Assembly: GCF_032380675.1 (NCBI RefSeq)
Contig: NZ_JAWDIX010000002.1
Coordinates: 1 to 64,000, forward strand
DNA from: Anaerolentibacter hominis
GTDB taxonomy: Bacteria > Bacillota > Clostridia > Lachnospirales > Lachnospiraceae
Reading direction: 5' to 3'
Length of the DNA: 64,000 nt
The notes under the pieces: model-generated
What the model was told of the DNA's origin: nothing
Seen by the model: only the letters and a program-made list of their open reading frames with translations
Databases searched by the model: none
Made by a program: the position numbers and the translations under genes
Shown here: positions 42,669 to 51,731 of the stretch, piece after piece
Numbering within the stretch: position 1 is the first letter of the stretch
How the letters are laid out: the number at the start of each line of letters is the position of its first letter

Positions 42669-44072
42669 TTGCAGCAGAAGCCAAATATACTATTTATACT
42701 CATCGACGACATGGGCTGGAGGGACCTGTCCTGTTCCGGAAGTGAGTTTTATGAAACCCCTGTTATTGACGAACTCAGGTCGGAAGGAATGTTCTTTACC
42801 GACGCCTATTCGGCCTGTCCGGTCTGTTCTCCTACAAGAGCCAGCATCCTGACCGGACGTTACCCTGCTGATCTGGGACTGACGGACTGGATCGATATGG
42901 AAGGCACTTATCATCCCTGCAGAGGGAGGCTGATTGACGCTCCTTATATTAAGCATATGCCTGCGGGTGAGAAAACGATTGCCCAGGAACTAAAGGAGCA
43001 GGGATATTCTGCCTGGCATGTGGGGAAATGGCATCTGGGAGGAAGGGAATATTATCCGGAACAGTTTGGATTTGATGTAAACATCGGCGGCTGTGACTGG
43101 GGCCATCCTCATGAGGGATACTTCAGCCCCTATCATATAGAGACTCTGCCGGACGGACCGGAGGGAGAGTTTTTGACGGACCGGCTGACGGACGAAGCAA
43201 TCGGGCTTCTGGAAAAGCAGGATGCGGACCATCCGTTTTATCTGAATCTGTGTTATTATGATGTACATATACCGATACAGGCAAAACCGGATGACATCGT
43301 TTATTTCGAGAAGAAGGCAGGGAGACTGGGGCTGGACCGTAAAAAGACCTTTGAGATGGGAGAGCCTTTTCCCACCGATCAGAAGAGAAACCAGAAAATC
43401 ACAAGACGTCTCCTCCAGTCAGATCCGGTTTATGCAGCGCTGATTTATAACCTGGACCGGAACATCGGCAGGCTTTTAGGGGCTCTGGAACGGCTGGGGA
43501 GGAAAGAGAATACACTGATTTTCTTTACCTCGGATAACGGTGGACTGGCAACTTCGGAGGGCTCGCCTACCTGTAATTTTCCTGCAAGTGAGGGAAAAGG
43601 CTGGATGTACGAGGGCGGAATGAGAGTTCCGTTTCTGACAGTCTGGGATGGGCGGATACGTCCGGGAAGCGTTTGTAATACACCGATGACCAGTATTGAT
43701 TTTTATCCCACTATGCTGGAGGCGGCTGGCGGTAATAAAGAAAGGGTTTCGGCCAGGGAAGGTTTTAGTCTGGTCCCGCTGCTGGAGGAGACCGGAGAAC
43801 TGCCGGAGAGGCCGATATTCTGGCATTATCCCCACTATGGCAACCAGGGAGGCACCCCGGGTGCAAGTGTAAGGCTGGGAGAGTACAAGCTGATTGAGTT
43901 TTTTGAGGATGGGCATACCGAACTGTATAACCTGGTACAGGATGTGGAGGAAAAGGAAGATCTCACCGGAAAGCTGCCGGAGAAGAGCAGAGAGCTGTTA
44001 AAACTGCTTCATGAATGGCAGGAGCGGGTCAATGCCCAGATGCCTGCTGTGAATCCGGACTATAAGGGATGA
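42669..44072 (+). CDS. Type I sulfatase (arylsulfatase family)
   Basis: Hydrolyses sulfate esters. The 467-residue protein has the metal Asp pair in FILIDDMGW and the modification motif CSPTR at 53-57 (Cys53 becomes formylglycine), followed by ASILTGRYP as in all type I sulfatases; HVGKWHLGG and TSDNGG supply further active-site residues. No signal peptide, so a cytoplasmic enzyme acting on imported sulfated glycans or small molecules. The start is TTG at 42669 after GAGGTGGG. In anaerobes the Cys is matured by a radical-SAM enzyme (anSME); none is encoded in this window. Confidence 0.92.
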   Translation: MQQKPNILFILIDDMGWRDLSCSGSEFYETPVIDELRSEGMFFTDAYSACPVCSPTRASILTGRYPADLGLTDWIDMEGTYHPCRGRLIDAPYIKHMPAGEKTIAQELKEQGYSAWHVGKWHLGGREYYPEQFGFDVNIGGCDWGHPHEGYFSPYHIETLPDGPEGEFLTDRLTDEAIGLLEKQDADHPFYLNLCYYDVHIPIQAKPDDIVYFEKKAGRLGLDRKKTFEMGEPFPTDQKRNQKITRRLLQSDPVYAALIYNLDRNIGRLLGALERLGRKENTLIFFTSDNGGLATSEGSPTCNFPASEGKGWMYEGGMRVPFLTVWDGRIRPGSVCNTPMTSIDFYPTMLEAAGGNKERVSAREGFSLVPLLEETGELPERPIFWHYPHYGNQGGTPGASVRLGEYKLIEFFEDGHTELYNLVQDVEEKEDLTGKLPEKSRELLKLLHEWQERVNAQMPAVNPDYKG

Positions 44073-44166
44073 GTAAGAATGGCAATGCAGGTTACATAGT
44101 CAGATATAGGCTCTCTGAAAAACAGGGAGGCTGATCTAATAGAGTGAAAGGAGAGAGGTTAATAAA

Positions 44167-44988
44167 ATGAGTGAAAGTACAAAAAGCTATAGAAAAGGTG
44201 TAAAGGAATTTCCGTTTGGCTATACGCCGATTTCTGAGATGAATGGGGAGCATGCGGATATGCTTATGGACTTCGGCGCCCTTCGTCTGGCTCCGGGACA
44301 GGTATTTGAGGAGGACAGCAATCTGAATGAGTGTGCCTACCTGGTAGTGTTCGGTGAAGTGGAAATGGAATGGAATGGTGAAAAGGCTGTTGTCAAGAGG
44401 GATTCCTTCCTGGATGACGGATGCTATACCCTTCATGTACCTTGTGGGTCCCACGTAAAGTTTACCGGCGTAGCGGATGCTACTGAGATTATGGTTATGC
44501 GCACAGGCAATATTACGAAATTTGATGCTAAGCTGTATACCCCTGCTGATATTCCGGACGAGGATCGTATGAGAGGCGTTCTGAATAACTGTGCAAACCG
44601 TATCGTGCGGACCGCTTTTGACAAGACGAATGCGCCCTGGTCCAATCTGGTAGTCGGAGAGGTTATTAATAAGCCCGGAAAATGGGCGGGATATCCGCCT
44701 CACTATCACAATCAGCCGGAAATCTACTTCTACAAAATGTATCCGGACAATGGATATGGCCACGCGGAAGTAGGGATGGATGTATACCGTGTGGAGAACA
44801 ACGATACAACGTTTATGCTGAAGGGAGAGCAGCACGGACAGGCAGCGGCTCCCGGATATGCTATGTGGTATCTGTGGGTAATCCGCCATCTGGAAGGCGA
44901 TCCTTACGGACGTCCTACCGATGTGGAAGATCAGAAATGGCTTCTGGACCCGAACGCAGAGTTCTGGGGAAAAGAAGACTGCAAATAA
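44167..44988 (+). CDS. iolB: 5-deoxy-glucuronate isomerase (IolB)
   Basis: Bicupin enzyme of inositol breakdown that isomerises 5-deoxy-glucuronate to 5-deoxy-2-keto-gluconate. The 273-residue protein matches the family in length and motifs: FPFGYTPISEMNG near the start, PPHYHNQPEIYFYK with metal-binding His and Glu, and a late QHGQAAAPGYAMWYLWVIRH. No other iol gene is nearby, which is unusual, as iolB normally lies in an iol operon. The sulfatase upstream hints that the two serve glycan-derived sugar acids or sulfated inositol (inference). Confidence 0.93.
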   Translation: MSESTKSYRKGVKEFPFGYTPISEMNGEHADMLMDFGALRLAPGQVFEEDSNLNECAYLVVFGEVEMEWNGEKAVVKRDSFLDDGCYTLHVPCGSHVKFTGVADATEIMVMRTGNITKFDAKLYTPADIPDEDRMRGVLNNCANRIVRTAFDKTNAPWSNLVVGEVINKPGKWAGYPPHYHNQPEIYFYKMYPDNGYGHAEVGMDVYRVENNDTTFMLKGEQHGQAAAPGYAMWYLWVIRHLEGDPYGRPTDVEDQKWLLDPNAEFWGKEDCK

Positions 44989-45004
44989 ATACCTGGTCTG
45001 ATAA

Positions 45005-45040
45005 AAAAGAGGGGATACTGCTTCGGCGGTATCCCCTTCG
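45005..45040. terminator. Bidirectional terminator between iolB and the aldo/keto reductase
   Basis: GGGGATAC (45011-45018) pairs with GTATCCCC (45029-45036), with G-C closing inside. On the minus strand the stem is followed by TCTTTTTT; on plus by TTCGTTG. It lies between the two converging stop codons. Confidence 0.85.
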
Positions 45041-45058
45041 TTGTGTATTATAATGAAA

Positions 45059-46144
45059 TTATTGTTTAAAGTAACGGGCAATCTCCTGCATCCTTTCTTC
45101 CTGTTTCACATGGAAGGGGCAGCGGGCTTCACAATGTCCGCATCGGATGCAATCACCTGCATGAAGATTCAGTTTCTGGTAATGGCCTGCCGCAAGGATG
45201 TCTCCGGCAACAGCCAGATCATAGTATTTGTTAATCAGGCCCACATTCAGGCCGGCTGGGCAGGGCTGACAGTGGTTGCAGTATACGCATGTGCCATCGA
45301 GACCCTGCGTATCAAACCCATCTGGCAGGAAGTCATCCCCATTTTCTGCCTGAAAATATGTGAGGGCATCAAGAAGATCCTTTTTGTTTCGCACGCCTGG
45401 AAGCACGGTCAGAACACCGGGGCGGGCCAGGGCGTATTGGAGACACTGATTCTTCGTCAGAGCATGCTGAAAGGGGGATAATGACGCGTCCAGAAGCCTG
45501 CCGCCTCCAAACGGCTTCATAACAGAAATTCCCACACCCATATCGGCGCAGTCCTGATAGAGAGCAGTGCGTTCGGCTGTCTCCCCAACCCCATAAATTC
45601 CCTTTTGACAGTCATAGGCCGGGTTGATGCTGAACATAAACAGATCAACCAGTCCGGTCTCCAGGATACGGCGGGCGATAGCTGGGTTGTGAGAGGAAAA
45701 TCCAAGGTGACGTATGATTCCGGCCTGTTTCAGCCCTTTCATATAATCCCAGAGACCGTTCTGCATCACCGCATCGAGATCATCTTCGTCATCTACACAG
45801 TGTATGAAACCCATATCAGTATAGTCGGTCTTAAGCAGTCCTAGTGTCCATTGGAACTGCTCTTTTATTTTTGTTAAATCCCTTGTCCATCCATATGTGC
45901 CGTTTGCGTATACAGCACCGAAATGCATTTGTGTTATGATCTGTTCCCTGCGGCCGGAAAAGGCATCCGCGTATGCAAAAAACGGAGCCTGCTCCGAAGG
46001 AGCAAGATCAAAATAATTGATGCCATTGTCTATGGTGAGATTGAGAAGGGAGACAATTTCCTCTTTTGTACCCGTAAGGCTCCCGCTGCCCAGACCAATT
46101 GCACTGATTTTTTCACCGCCATGAGGTAAAATCCGGTATTCCAT
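45059..46144 (-). CDS. Aldo/keto reductase with C-terminal 4Fe-4S domain
   Basis: A 361-residue TIM-barrel oxidoreductase (about 1-265; NYFDLAPSEQAP near the active site, MGFIHCVDDEDD, GFSSHNPAIARRIL, ISVMKPFGGGRL). It is fused to a cysteine-rich domain with CVYCNHCQPCP and CIRCGHCEARCPFHVKQEERM, giving two cysteine clusters for Fe-S centres. This architecture is common in anaerobes and suggests electron transfer from ferredoxin rather than simple NADPH use. Start at 46144 behind AAAGGAAC. Last gene of the six-gene operon that starts at 49243. Confidence 0.93.
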   Translation of the reverse strand: MEYRILPHGGEKISAIGLGSGSLTGTKEEIVSLLNLTIDNGINYFDLAPSEQAPFFAYADAFSGRREQIITQMHFGAVYANGTYGWTRDLTKIKEQFQWTLGLLKTDYTDMGFIHCVDDEDDLDAVMQNGLWDYMKGLKQAGIIRHLGFSSHNPAIARRILETGLVDLFMFSINPAYDCQKGIYGVGETAERTALYQDCADMGVGISVMKPFGGGRLLDASLSPFQHALTKNQCLQYALARPGVLTVLPGVRNKKDLLDALTYFQAENGDDFLPDGFDTQGLDGTCVYCNHCQPCPAGLNVGLINKYYDLAVAGDILAAGHYQKLNLHAGDCIRCGHCEARCPFHVKQEERMQEIARYFKQ

Positions 46145-46192
46145 ATATAGTTCCTTTCTGTTAAGCACTTAAAATTTTACGGCACTGTCGTT

Positions 46193-46717
46193 TTATTTTG
46201 GAAACTGAAAGGTTACCTTCACACTTTCTTCGCCGAGGGCATCGGAAAGCCCCTCAGGATTATCGATATAGCCAAGAGATGTATAGCTGTAGGATGTGGA
46301 GAAACTTTCATAAAACAGCACCAGGCAGTCGGAGCCGTAAAGCATGAGATCTCCGGCATGTATGGTGGAAGGCTTTGCGGCGTCGGTAGGGAGACTGTCA
46401 GACAGGTAATAATATTTTTCATTTCCGTTTAATTCGTCCATATCTAACGTAATCGGAAATTTTTTTAGCAATGATTTTGTCGTAGCATTTTTATACAATC
46501 TCGCAGAAAAAGTTTCATCTCCCACAACTATCTGAATGGCATGCATTTCTTGATTATTCTGCGCTGAGTCATCTTTCTGCGATTCTTCAGGCATGGACTG
46601 TTCTGTCGTTTCCTGAGACTCTGTATTATTTGTTTCCTGCCCTGTCTGCGGTGAATACCGGCAGGAGGGGAACGCCAGAGTTAACATTGCGGCGATGACT
46701 AAAATTGGATATTTCAT
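46193..46717 (-). CDS. Cyclophilin-like lipoprotein 1
   Basis: A 174-residue lipoprotein: hydrophobic signal with lipobox AFPSC (Cys19), then a Ser/Thr/Gln/Glu-rich linker (about 20-60), then a domain of about 115 residues starting IQIVVGDETFSARLYKNATT. That opening, with the later LPTDAAKPSTIHAGDLMLYG and DCLVLFYESFSTSYSYTSLGYI, fits the prokaryotic cyclophilin-like (Cyclophil_like2) fold; family role unknown. The start at 46717 follows GGAGG. It lies between the LysE exporter and the aldo/keto reductase genes and has a relative at 48647. Confidence 0.85.
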   Translation of the reverse strand: MKYPILVIAAMLTLAFPSCRYSPQTGQETNNTESQETTEQSMPEESQKDDSAQNNQEMHAIQIVVGDETFSARLYKNATTKSLLKKFPITLDMDELNGNEKYYYLSDSLPTDAAKPSTIHAGDLMLYGSDCLVLFYESFSTSYSYTSLGYIDNPEGLSDALGEESVKVTFQFPK

Positions 46718-46749
46718 AGTTACCTCCATTATAATTCATTGTTTTATCG

Positions 46750-47361
46750 TTACAGGATCATCTGGAGAAGGACGCCAGTCCCGAACAGAGAGAAAAATAT
46801 ACCGAACACCTGATTTAAGCGGCGGAAGCTGAGGACTGTTATCTTTTTTCGAATAATATTGACCAAGCCTGAAAGGATAAACCACCAGATATAAGTTCCC
46901 AGGAAAACACCGATGATCAGAACTACCCCCTGAAACAGGGAGGCAGAGGCTGTTATGCCGAAATAAGAGAAAGCGAATAGAAAGGTTAAAATGGCTGCAG
47001 GGTTGGTTATGCCCACGGCAAAGGAGGATAGGAACATCCTGATTCCGCCGGGTTCCTCCTTCATTTGTTTACCTTCTCTTTCCTTTCCGATTAAAATACG
47101 TATTCCCATAAATAGAAGCAGACTCCCGCCGGCAATACGAATTACAGTTTGATATTGTAACAGAAAATCGGAGATGAGAGTGAGCCCGAATACTCCGATA
47201 AACGCATAGATACAATCGGCGGTCGAGGAGCCAAGACCGGTCAGAAGACCGGTCTTAAAACCGTAGCGCAAGGTACGCTGTACTGTCATTGCACCCACCG
47301 CGCCGGCGGGCAGACCGAATAAAAGACCAATTAGGATACCTCGGATGAAATAAAACGTCAT
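46750..47361 (-). CDS. LysE/RhtB family exporter
   Basis: A 203-residue inner-membrane exporter with about six helices. The N terminus FIRGILIGLLFGLPAGAVGAM carries the family's G-x-x-x-G-x-x-P-G-P-like motif (here LPAGAVG), and ILIGKEREGKQMKEEPGG is the long cytoplasmic loop after helix 3. LysE proteins export amino acids or related small metabolites. AAAGGAGGAAT supports the ATG at 47361. Fourth gene of the operon, 41 bases after the DUF3737 gene. Confidence 0.9.
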   Translation of the reverse strand: MTFYFIRGILIGLLFGLPAGAVGAMTVQRTLRYGFKTGLLTGLGSSTADCIYAFIGVFGLTLISDFLLQYQTVIRIAGGSLLLFMGIRILIGKEREGKQMKEEPGGIRMFLSSFAVGITNPAAILTFLFAFSYFGITASASLFQGVVLIIGVFLGTYIWWFILSGLVNIIRKKITVLSFRRLNQVFGIFFSLFGTGVLLQMIL

Positions 47362-47402
47362 TGTATTCCTCCTTTCATCCGGCTGCACTGCCGCAACAGC
47401 CA

Positions 47403-48278
47403 TTATGCACAGATAACGGTCCTTCTTACTGCATCCTCAGGCTGTCCCTGAAAGATAATCTGGCCTTTGGCTTCCGGATCATCCATGATAACTTCCGCTG
47501 CAGAGGGAACATAAATATGTCCGGCTGCCGGGTTTTTGATACTGATTACCGGAGTTGTAATGGTTGCCTCAACGTCAGACTTTTCAAAACAGAAATCCGC
47601 GTCAATCATTTCGCAGTTAATCAATTTTAGATTTTTACAGTAGCACAGCGGCTGCGTACCAATAATTTTACAATTTTCGAAAGTTACATTTTCACAGTAC
47701 CATGCCAGATACTCCCCCTTTATTGTGCTGTTGCGCACAACAACGTTTTTTGCATGCCAGAATGCATCCTTCGTATCAAAGATACAGTTGTCAAAGACCG
47801 AATCGCTGATATATTGAAAAGAATATTTGCCGGTCATCTGCACATTCTGAAACGTGAGATGATTCGAGTTCATCATAAAGTACTCACTTGAGACTGTACA
47901 ATCTTCCATTTGAATATAGTCTGCGGACCAGCCGAATTCCGGTGATATTACATCGCACCCGCACATTTTTACATAACTGCACTCCCTCAGAGCCTTGATC
48001 CCATGCATTCTGGAGTCAATGATTTCGATATGGTCGGAATACCAGAGTGCCGCACGGCACAGCTCGGTCATCTCGGAATTCTCAATCCTGACCTGGTGAT
48101 CATGCCAGAATGGATAGCGCAGATTAAAGCGGCAGTGCTCTACCTGAACATTCCGGCTTTCTTTCAGGGCACTCTCTCCATCTGCCGGACCATCGAAGAT
48201 ACAATTATTTATTGCAATGCCGTCACTGTTATAAAGAGCCCGTTCCATATCAAATGTTTTATTTTCTATTTTTTTCAT
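47403..48278 (-). CDS. DUF3737 family protein (predicted right-handed beta helix)
   Basis: A 291-residue protein made of repeated short strands of about 20 residues with N/C ladders (INNCIFDG, VEHCRFNLRYPFWHD, IENSEMTELCRAALWYSD, IIDSRMHGIKALRE and so on), typical of a parallel beta helix of the DUF3737 family. Role unknown; it is often found in lachnospiraceal clusters with cyclophilin-like proteins and aldo/keto reductases. No signal peptide. I start it at ATG 48278; ATG 48290 in frame is possible, and the longer frame to 48362 has no site. Confidence 0.85.
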   Translation of the reverse strand: MKKIENKTFDMERALYNSDGIAINNCIFDGPADGESALKESRNVQVEHCRFNLRYPFWHDHQVRIENSEMTELCRAALWYSDHIEIIDSRMHGIKALRECSYVKMCGCDVISPEFGWSADYIQMEDCTVSSEYFMMNSNHLTFQNVQMTGKYSFQYISDSVFDNCIFDTKDAFWHAKNVVVRNSTIKGEYLAWYCENVTFENCKIIGTQPLCYCKNLKLINCEMIDADFCFEKSDVEATITTPVISIKNPAAGHIYVPSAAEVIMDDPEAKGQIIFQGQPEDAVRRTVICA

Positions 48279-48380
48279 ATTTATACCCATGCCTTTCCCG
48301 TTCCCAGCCCTTCCCAAAACGGGAATAGGCCCGAATACGTAGAGTTGAAAGATTTCTTCCAACCTTTTGACCTCATTGAA

Positions 48381-48611
48381 TCATAATTTGTGTTGCCGCT
48401 CTATCTGGTAAACAAGGTAATCCAAACAGCTTATTTTTTTCTCCCCCTGATGTACGTTTTCAAGAAGCGCATCCCGGCAAATTTCCAGCATCCGGATTTG
48501 ATTTTGGTAATCCCCCTTCTTGTAACAATCCATAAATCGTGCCATGGTATCCGGATCACATCCGGCATCCTTTAAATTGCGGATGAGCGCCTCTTCTGAA
48601 TGGCAATTCAT
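48381..48611 (-). CDS. Small conserved-type protein, unknown
   Basis: A 76-residue, mostly helical protein (EEALIRNLKDAGCDPDTMAR, then YQNQIRMLEICRDALLENVH and SCLDYLVYQIERQHKL), with four cysteines. GAGAGGGAAAAGCG precedes the ATG. It lies 35 bases after the lipoprotein gene and 102 before DUF3737 in the same operon. I know this type of protein only as a companion in such clusters and cannot name a function. Confidence 0.78.
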   Translation of the reverse strand: MNCHSEEALIRNLKDAGCDPDTMARFMDCYKKGDYQNQIRMLEICRDALLENVHQGEKKISCLDYLVYQIERQHKL

Positions 48612-48646
48612 CGCTTTTCCCTCTCTTTTTTATACTGCGTCCGGCC

Positions 48647-49243
48647 TTATGCCCCGGCACTGATCTTAATAATTTTATTCCCCCAGCCTTCCAGTACCGG
48701 GTTGCTTTCCACCGCTTCGATAAAGCCATCGGAAGCTTCAAAATGACCGATCAGGGTGTATTCCCCTGTAACCTCTGCGTCATGATAGAATAATACAATC
48801 CGGTTGGGATCGGAATAATAGACTTCGCCGGCCTTAGCCGATGAAACGTCAGATGGATCAGATGGTATTTCATAGCGGTCCGGGATGTCATAGTACTGCA
48901 TGGATTCCCAGTTATCATAATCGTCATAGTGGTAAATGGGAAGCCTCCAGTCCGTTGTGCCCACATGGCGGGCAATAGCCGCAGCCGTATCATTTTCTTC
49001 CAGATATAATAAAAAGGTTTCACCATCATCGCCGAACTGAACTTCTAGTTCTGATGTCTGTGGCAATTCGTCTTCCACGGATTCCGGTTCCCCTGCCGAA
49101 GTATTTTCCTGCGTATCTGATCCAGGAGAAGCAGTGCTGTTTTCCGGGGAAGGTGACTGTGCCCCGGATGAATTGCTGCAGCCGGTCAATATAATTCCAA
49201 TTGCGAGCATCAGAGATAATAAATATGCTGACTGTCTTTTCAT
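48647..49243 (-). CDS. Cyclophilin-like lipoprotein 2
   Basis: A 198-residue lipoprotein with signal MKRQSAYLLSLMLAIGIILT and lipobox LTGC (Cys22), a Ser/Pro/Glu-rich linker to about residue 60, and a domain whose strands (LEVQFGDDGETFLLYLEEND, RIVLFYHDAEVTGEYTLIGHF) match the cyclophilin-like fold of the lipoprotein at 46193. The YHYDDYDNWESMQYYDIPDR stretch is typical of this subgroup. First gene of the six-gene operon; its promoter overlaps the LysR-type operator at 49288-49323. Confidence 0.87.
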   Translation of the reverse strand: MKRQSAYLLSLMLAIGIILTGCSNSSGAQSPSPENSTASPGSDTQENTSAGEPESVEDELPQTSELEVQFGDDGETFLLYLEENDTAAAIARHVGTTDWRLPIYHYDDYDNWESMQYYDIPDRYEIPSDPSDVSSAKAGEVYYSDPNRIVLFYHDAEVTGEYTLIGHFEASDGFIEAVESNPVLEGWGNKIIKISAGA

Positions 49244-49266
49244 TTTATTGATCCTTTCTTAAACTT

Positions 49267-49295
49267 ATTTTATTGCTTTGGTGTAAAAATAACAA
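49267..49295 (-). promoter_or_regulatory. Promoter of the cyclophilin-like/aldo-keto reductase operon
   Basis: On the minus strand: TTGTTA (49295-49290), 17 bases, TAAAAT (49272-49267). The -35 box overlaps the end of the palindromic operator, the usual arrangement for LysR-activated genes. Confidence 0.7.
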
Positions 49296-49323
49296 ATACT
49301 TATATTTGATTAATATGAATAGA
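49288..49323. promoter_or_regulatory. LysR-type operator, copy 1
   Basis: Contains the palindrome CAAATACTTATATTTG (49293-49308) with the T-N11-A spacing of LysR boxes. The surrounding 23 bases (49288-49310) and a GAATAGA at 49317-49323 are identical, at identical spacing, to the element at 55096-55131. Confidence 0.78.
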
Positions 49324-49345
49324 TAAAAGCTATATATCAACAGGC

Positions 49346-51697
49346 CTAATCCACAAGAAAGACCACCAGATCAGCCTGCTTTAATTTTCCAGCGGCGATC
49401 CACGCAAATCCGAAAAACAACAGGGTGACCACGGCCGCAGGGAAAATAATGGCGCCCGCTCCCGGATGTGAAGAGAAATTACTGATACCGAACAGACGCA
49501 TAAGCGATGCTGTCAGGGAATCGGTAAATAGGGCGCTGAGGAAAATACCTGCAGCCGATCCAATTGCGGCAGTTATACCAAATCGCAGGGCAAAAGACAG
49601 CCGGAGCCTTCCAGCAGAAAATCCAATAGCTTTGTAGATTCCCATGTCTCTCTGTTCTGACAAGAGCAGTCTGCTTCCGGTCAAGCAGGTGACCACAAGG
49701 ACAAAGATAGTCACAATCCCATAAAGGACCAGCATTAAAACCTGCATTGCGGATAGGATGCCATAGAGGCCGGGCCAGGAGTTTTCATGAATATATACAT
49801 CGCCGCCGTAGGCAGTGGTGAGCGCGCGGACAATATCCGCCTGCATGGACGGATCATCAAGAAAATAGTGGATACACCACATATCCGGAGTTTCCGTACC
49901 AATCTGAGCATAGCCTTTCCGGTTCATACCGATATTGGCTCCCATGTCGTTAGCACACTGATAGATACCGGCGACCACATAAGTGCCTTCACCCGATCCG
50001 GCGGCAAGCCGGACGGTGTCTCCCACATCAACATCCAGATCGGATGCTGCAAATTCTGTTAACACAATTTCATTTGCTTCCAGGCAGCTCTTTCCCCTTA
50101 ATATGTGGAATCGTTCCGGCTGGGTAATTACATTAGCTGTGAGATCCACACCATTGACCGCCGCATTCGGCATAGCCAGCATATAGTGGTCGGCAATACC
50201 GCAATAGGAGGTGATGATACGTTCAATATCAGCTGAGGACACATCCCCCATGGGTTGAGCTGCTATATGTAAATCAGCAGGGTTAAAGGCATCCATCAGG
50301 CCTTTGCCGTCTGGACCAAGCCAGGAATTGACACGTCCCGCGAGAGAAGCAAAGAAGACCAGAAGCATACCAACCAGGCAGGCGCTTATGTATTGCTTTT
50401 TACTGTTATTAAGCTGTCGCAGAGCCATCCAGAGACACAATCCCTTCTGCCTGATACCGGGACTCGCCGCCCTGGGGCAAGACCCGCCGTGGTTATAATC
50501 CCGGATCGCCTGTATAGGGGTAATACGCCCTATGCGCCTGGTTTTGATCCAGATAAACCCCAGGAGCAGAATCAGGATGGCGGTAAAAGAAATCAGGCAG
50601 CAGAAGATGGGAAATTCGGAGGGAATTAGTATGCCGGTAGTTGTTACAGTCATACGGCAGATAAATCGGGTTATCGGTAAGGCTGCCAGGATGCCTGCCC
50701 CCATCCCGCACAGAATAGCGGTGAGATACTGCTGCAGCTGGATATTTCTTAGTTTTCTGGCTGAAAAGCCCAGGGCTTTTAATATCCCCATGTCTTTCGA
50801 ATCCTGTTCGATTGTGGTTCCGATACTGTGTCCCAGCACCACAAGGGAAACGAGAACAAGAATGACAACAAATATTATTAAAAAGCCGGTGAATACATTT
50901 TGCAGCGTCAGCATAAATCCGGAGATGGCAGTGCTGCTGTGAATAAATTCCACATAGAGCGGCAGACTGGTGCTCTCATTCAGGGACCGGTTAAGAGCGG
51001 ACATAGCAGAGCCATTCCCGGATGACTGAATGATATGAAGCATATATCCGGTGCGGGCCAGGCTGTCAATTCCGGAATCTGAAAGCAAACCTTCTATTTC
51101 TTCATAATCTGCCTCACAGATCAGAAAGCTTTTCATCCCGATCATGGAACTTCCCATGAAGGGGTCCTCAAAGTACCCTTTTACAACAAATGATTTTTGA
51201 ACTCCATTTCTGGCGATGGGGAAATGGAGTTCATCTCCGATTTGTATACCAAACATAGAGCAAAGGGAAGGGGATATATAGATCTCTCCCGTTGCAACCG
51301 CTATACCGCCGTTATCGTATCCGGTCAGATCATCCGTAAAGATTTTGTAAGGATAACGTTCCGGATCGTAAAGTATAAGCTGTCCTTCGCTGTCAGATGA
51401 TTGAGACCCTGTTTCGTATTCGGCATAAATGACAGGCTGTCTGCCGGTTCGGTCCACCGTATCCAGGAGGGACAGTTCGGCAGTCAGGGCTTCAATATCA
51501 GGAACATTGGAGACCCATGCAGTCATAGCTCCATAGCCCATACGATTCATTTCGTCCTTTATATAGCGGGATGAATTAATTGATACAGTCAATACGGCGG
51601 CAAGAGACAGGAATACCAGAAAGAGCAGTATGGAGATGCCGGCAAGGCCGAATCTTTGCCGCCTGATACCTGCCTTAAGCAAAGTTTTCATTTCCAT
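49346..51697 (-). CDS. FtsX-family ABC permease of the amidase/ligase cluster
   Basis: A 783-residue permease with two FtsX halves, each with a helix, a large extracytoplasmic domain and a three-helix block. Coupling motifs are DMGILKALGFSARKLRNIQL and DMGIYKAIGFSAGRLRLSF. The membrane insertion starts with GISILLFLVFLSLAAVLTV. It follows its ATPase by 34 bases and is the last gene of the four-gene operon. Start is one of 51709, 51697 or 51691; I take 51697, with AAAGG 13 bases upstream. By context it exports or flips the cluster's product. Confidence 0.9.
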   Translation of the reverse strand: MEMKTLLKAGIRRQRFGLAGISILLFLVFLSLAAVLTVSINSSRYIKDEMNRMGYGAMTAWVSNVPDIEALTAELSLLDTVDRTGRQPVIYAEYETGSQSSDSEGQLILYDPERYPYKIFTDDLTGYDNGGIAVATGEIYISPSLCSMFGIQIGDELHFPIARNGVQKSFVVKGYFEDPFMGSSMIGMKSFLICEADYEEIEGLLSDSGIDSLARTGYMLHIIQSSGNGSAMSALNRSLNESTSLPLYVEFIHSSTAISGFMLTLQNVFTGFLIIFVVILVLVSLVVLGHSIGTTIEQDSKDMGILKALGFSARKLRNIQLQQYLTAILCGMGAGILAALPITRFICRMTVTTTGILIPSEFPIFCCLISFTAILILLLGFIWIKTRRIGRITPIQAIRDYNHGGSCPRAASPGIRQKGLCLWMALRQLNNSKKQYISACLVGMLLVFFASLAGRVNSWLGPDGKGLMDAFNPADLHIAAQPMGDVSSADIERIITSYCGIADHYMLAMPNAAVNGVDLTANVITQPERFHILRGKSCLEANEIVLTEFAASDLDVDVGDTVRLAAGSGEGTYVVAGIYQCANDMGANIGMNRKGYAQIGTETPDMWCIHYFLDDPSMQADIVRALTTAYGGDVYIHENSWPGLYGILSAMQVLMLVLYGIVTIFVLVVTCLTGSRLLLSEQRDMGIYKAIGFSAGRLRLSFALRFGITAAIGSAAGIFLSALFTDSLTASLMRLFGISNFSSHPGAGAIIFPAAVVTLLFFGFAWIAAGKLKQADLVVFLVD

Positions 51698-51731
51698 TTC
51701 ACAAACCATTCCTTTCCTGTCTTCGGTTCCA

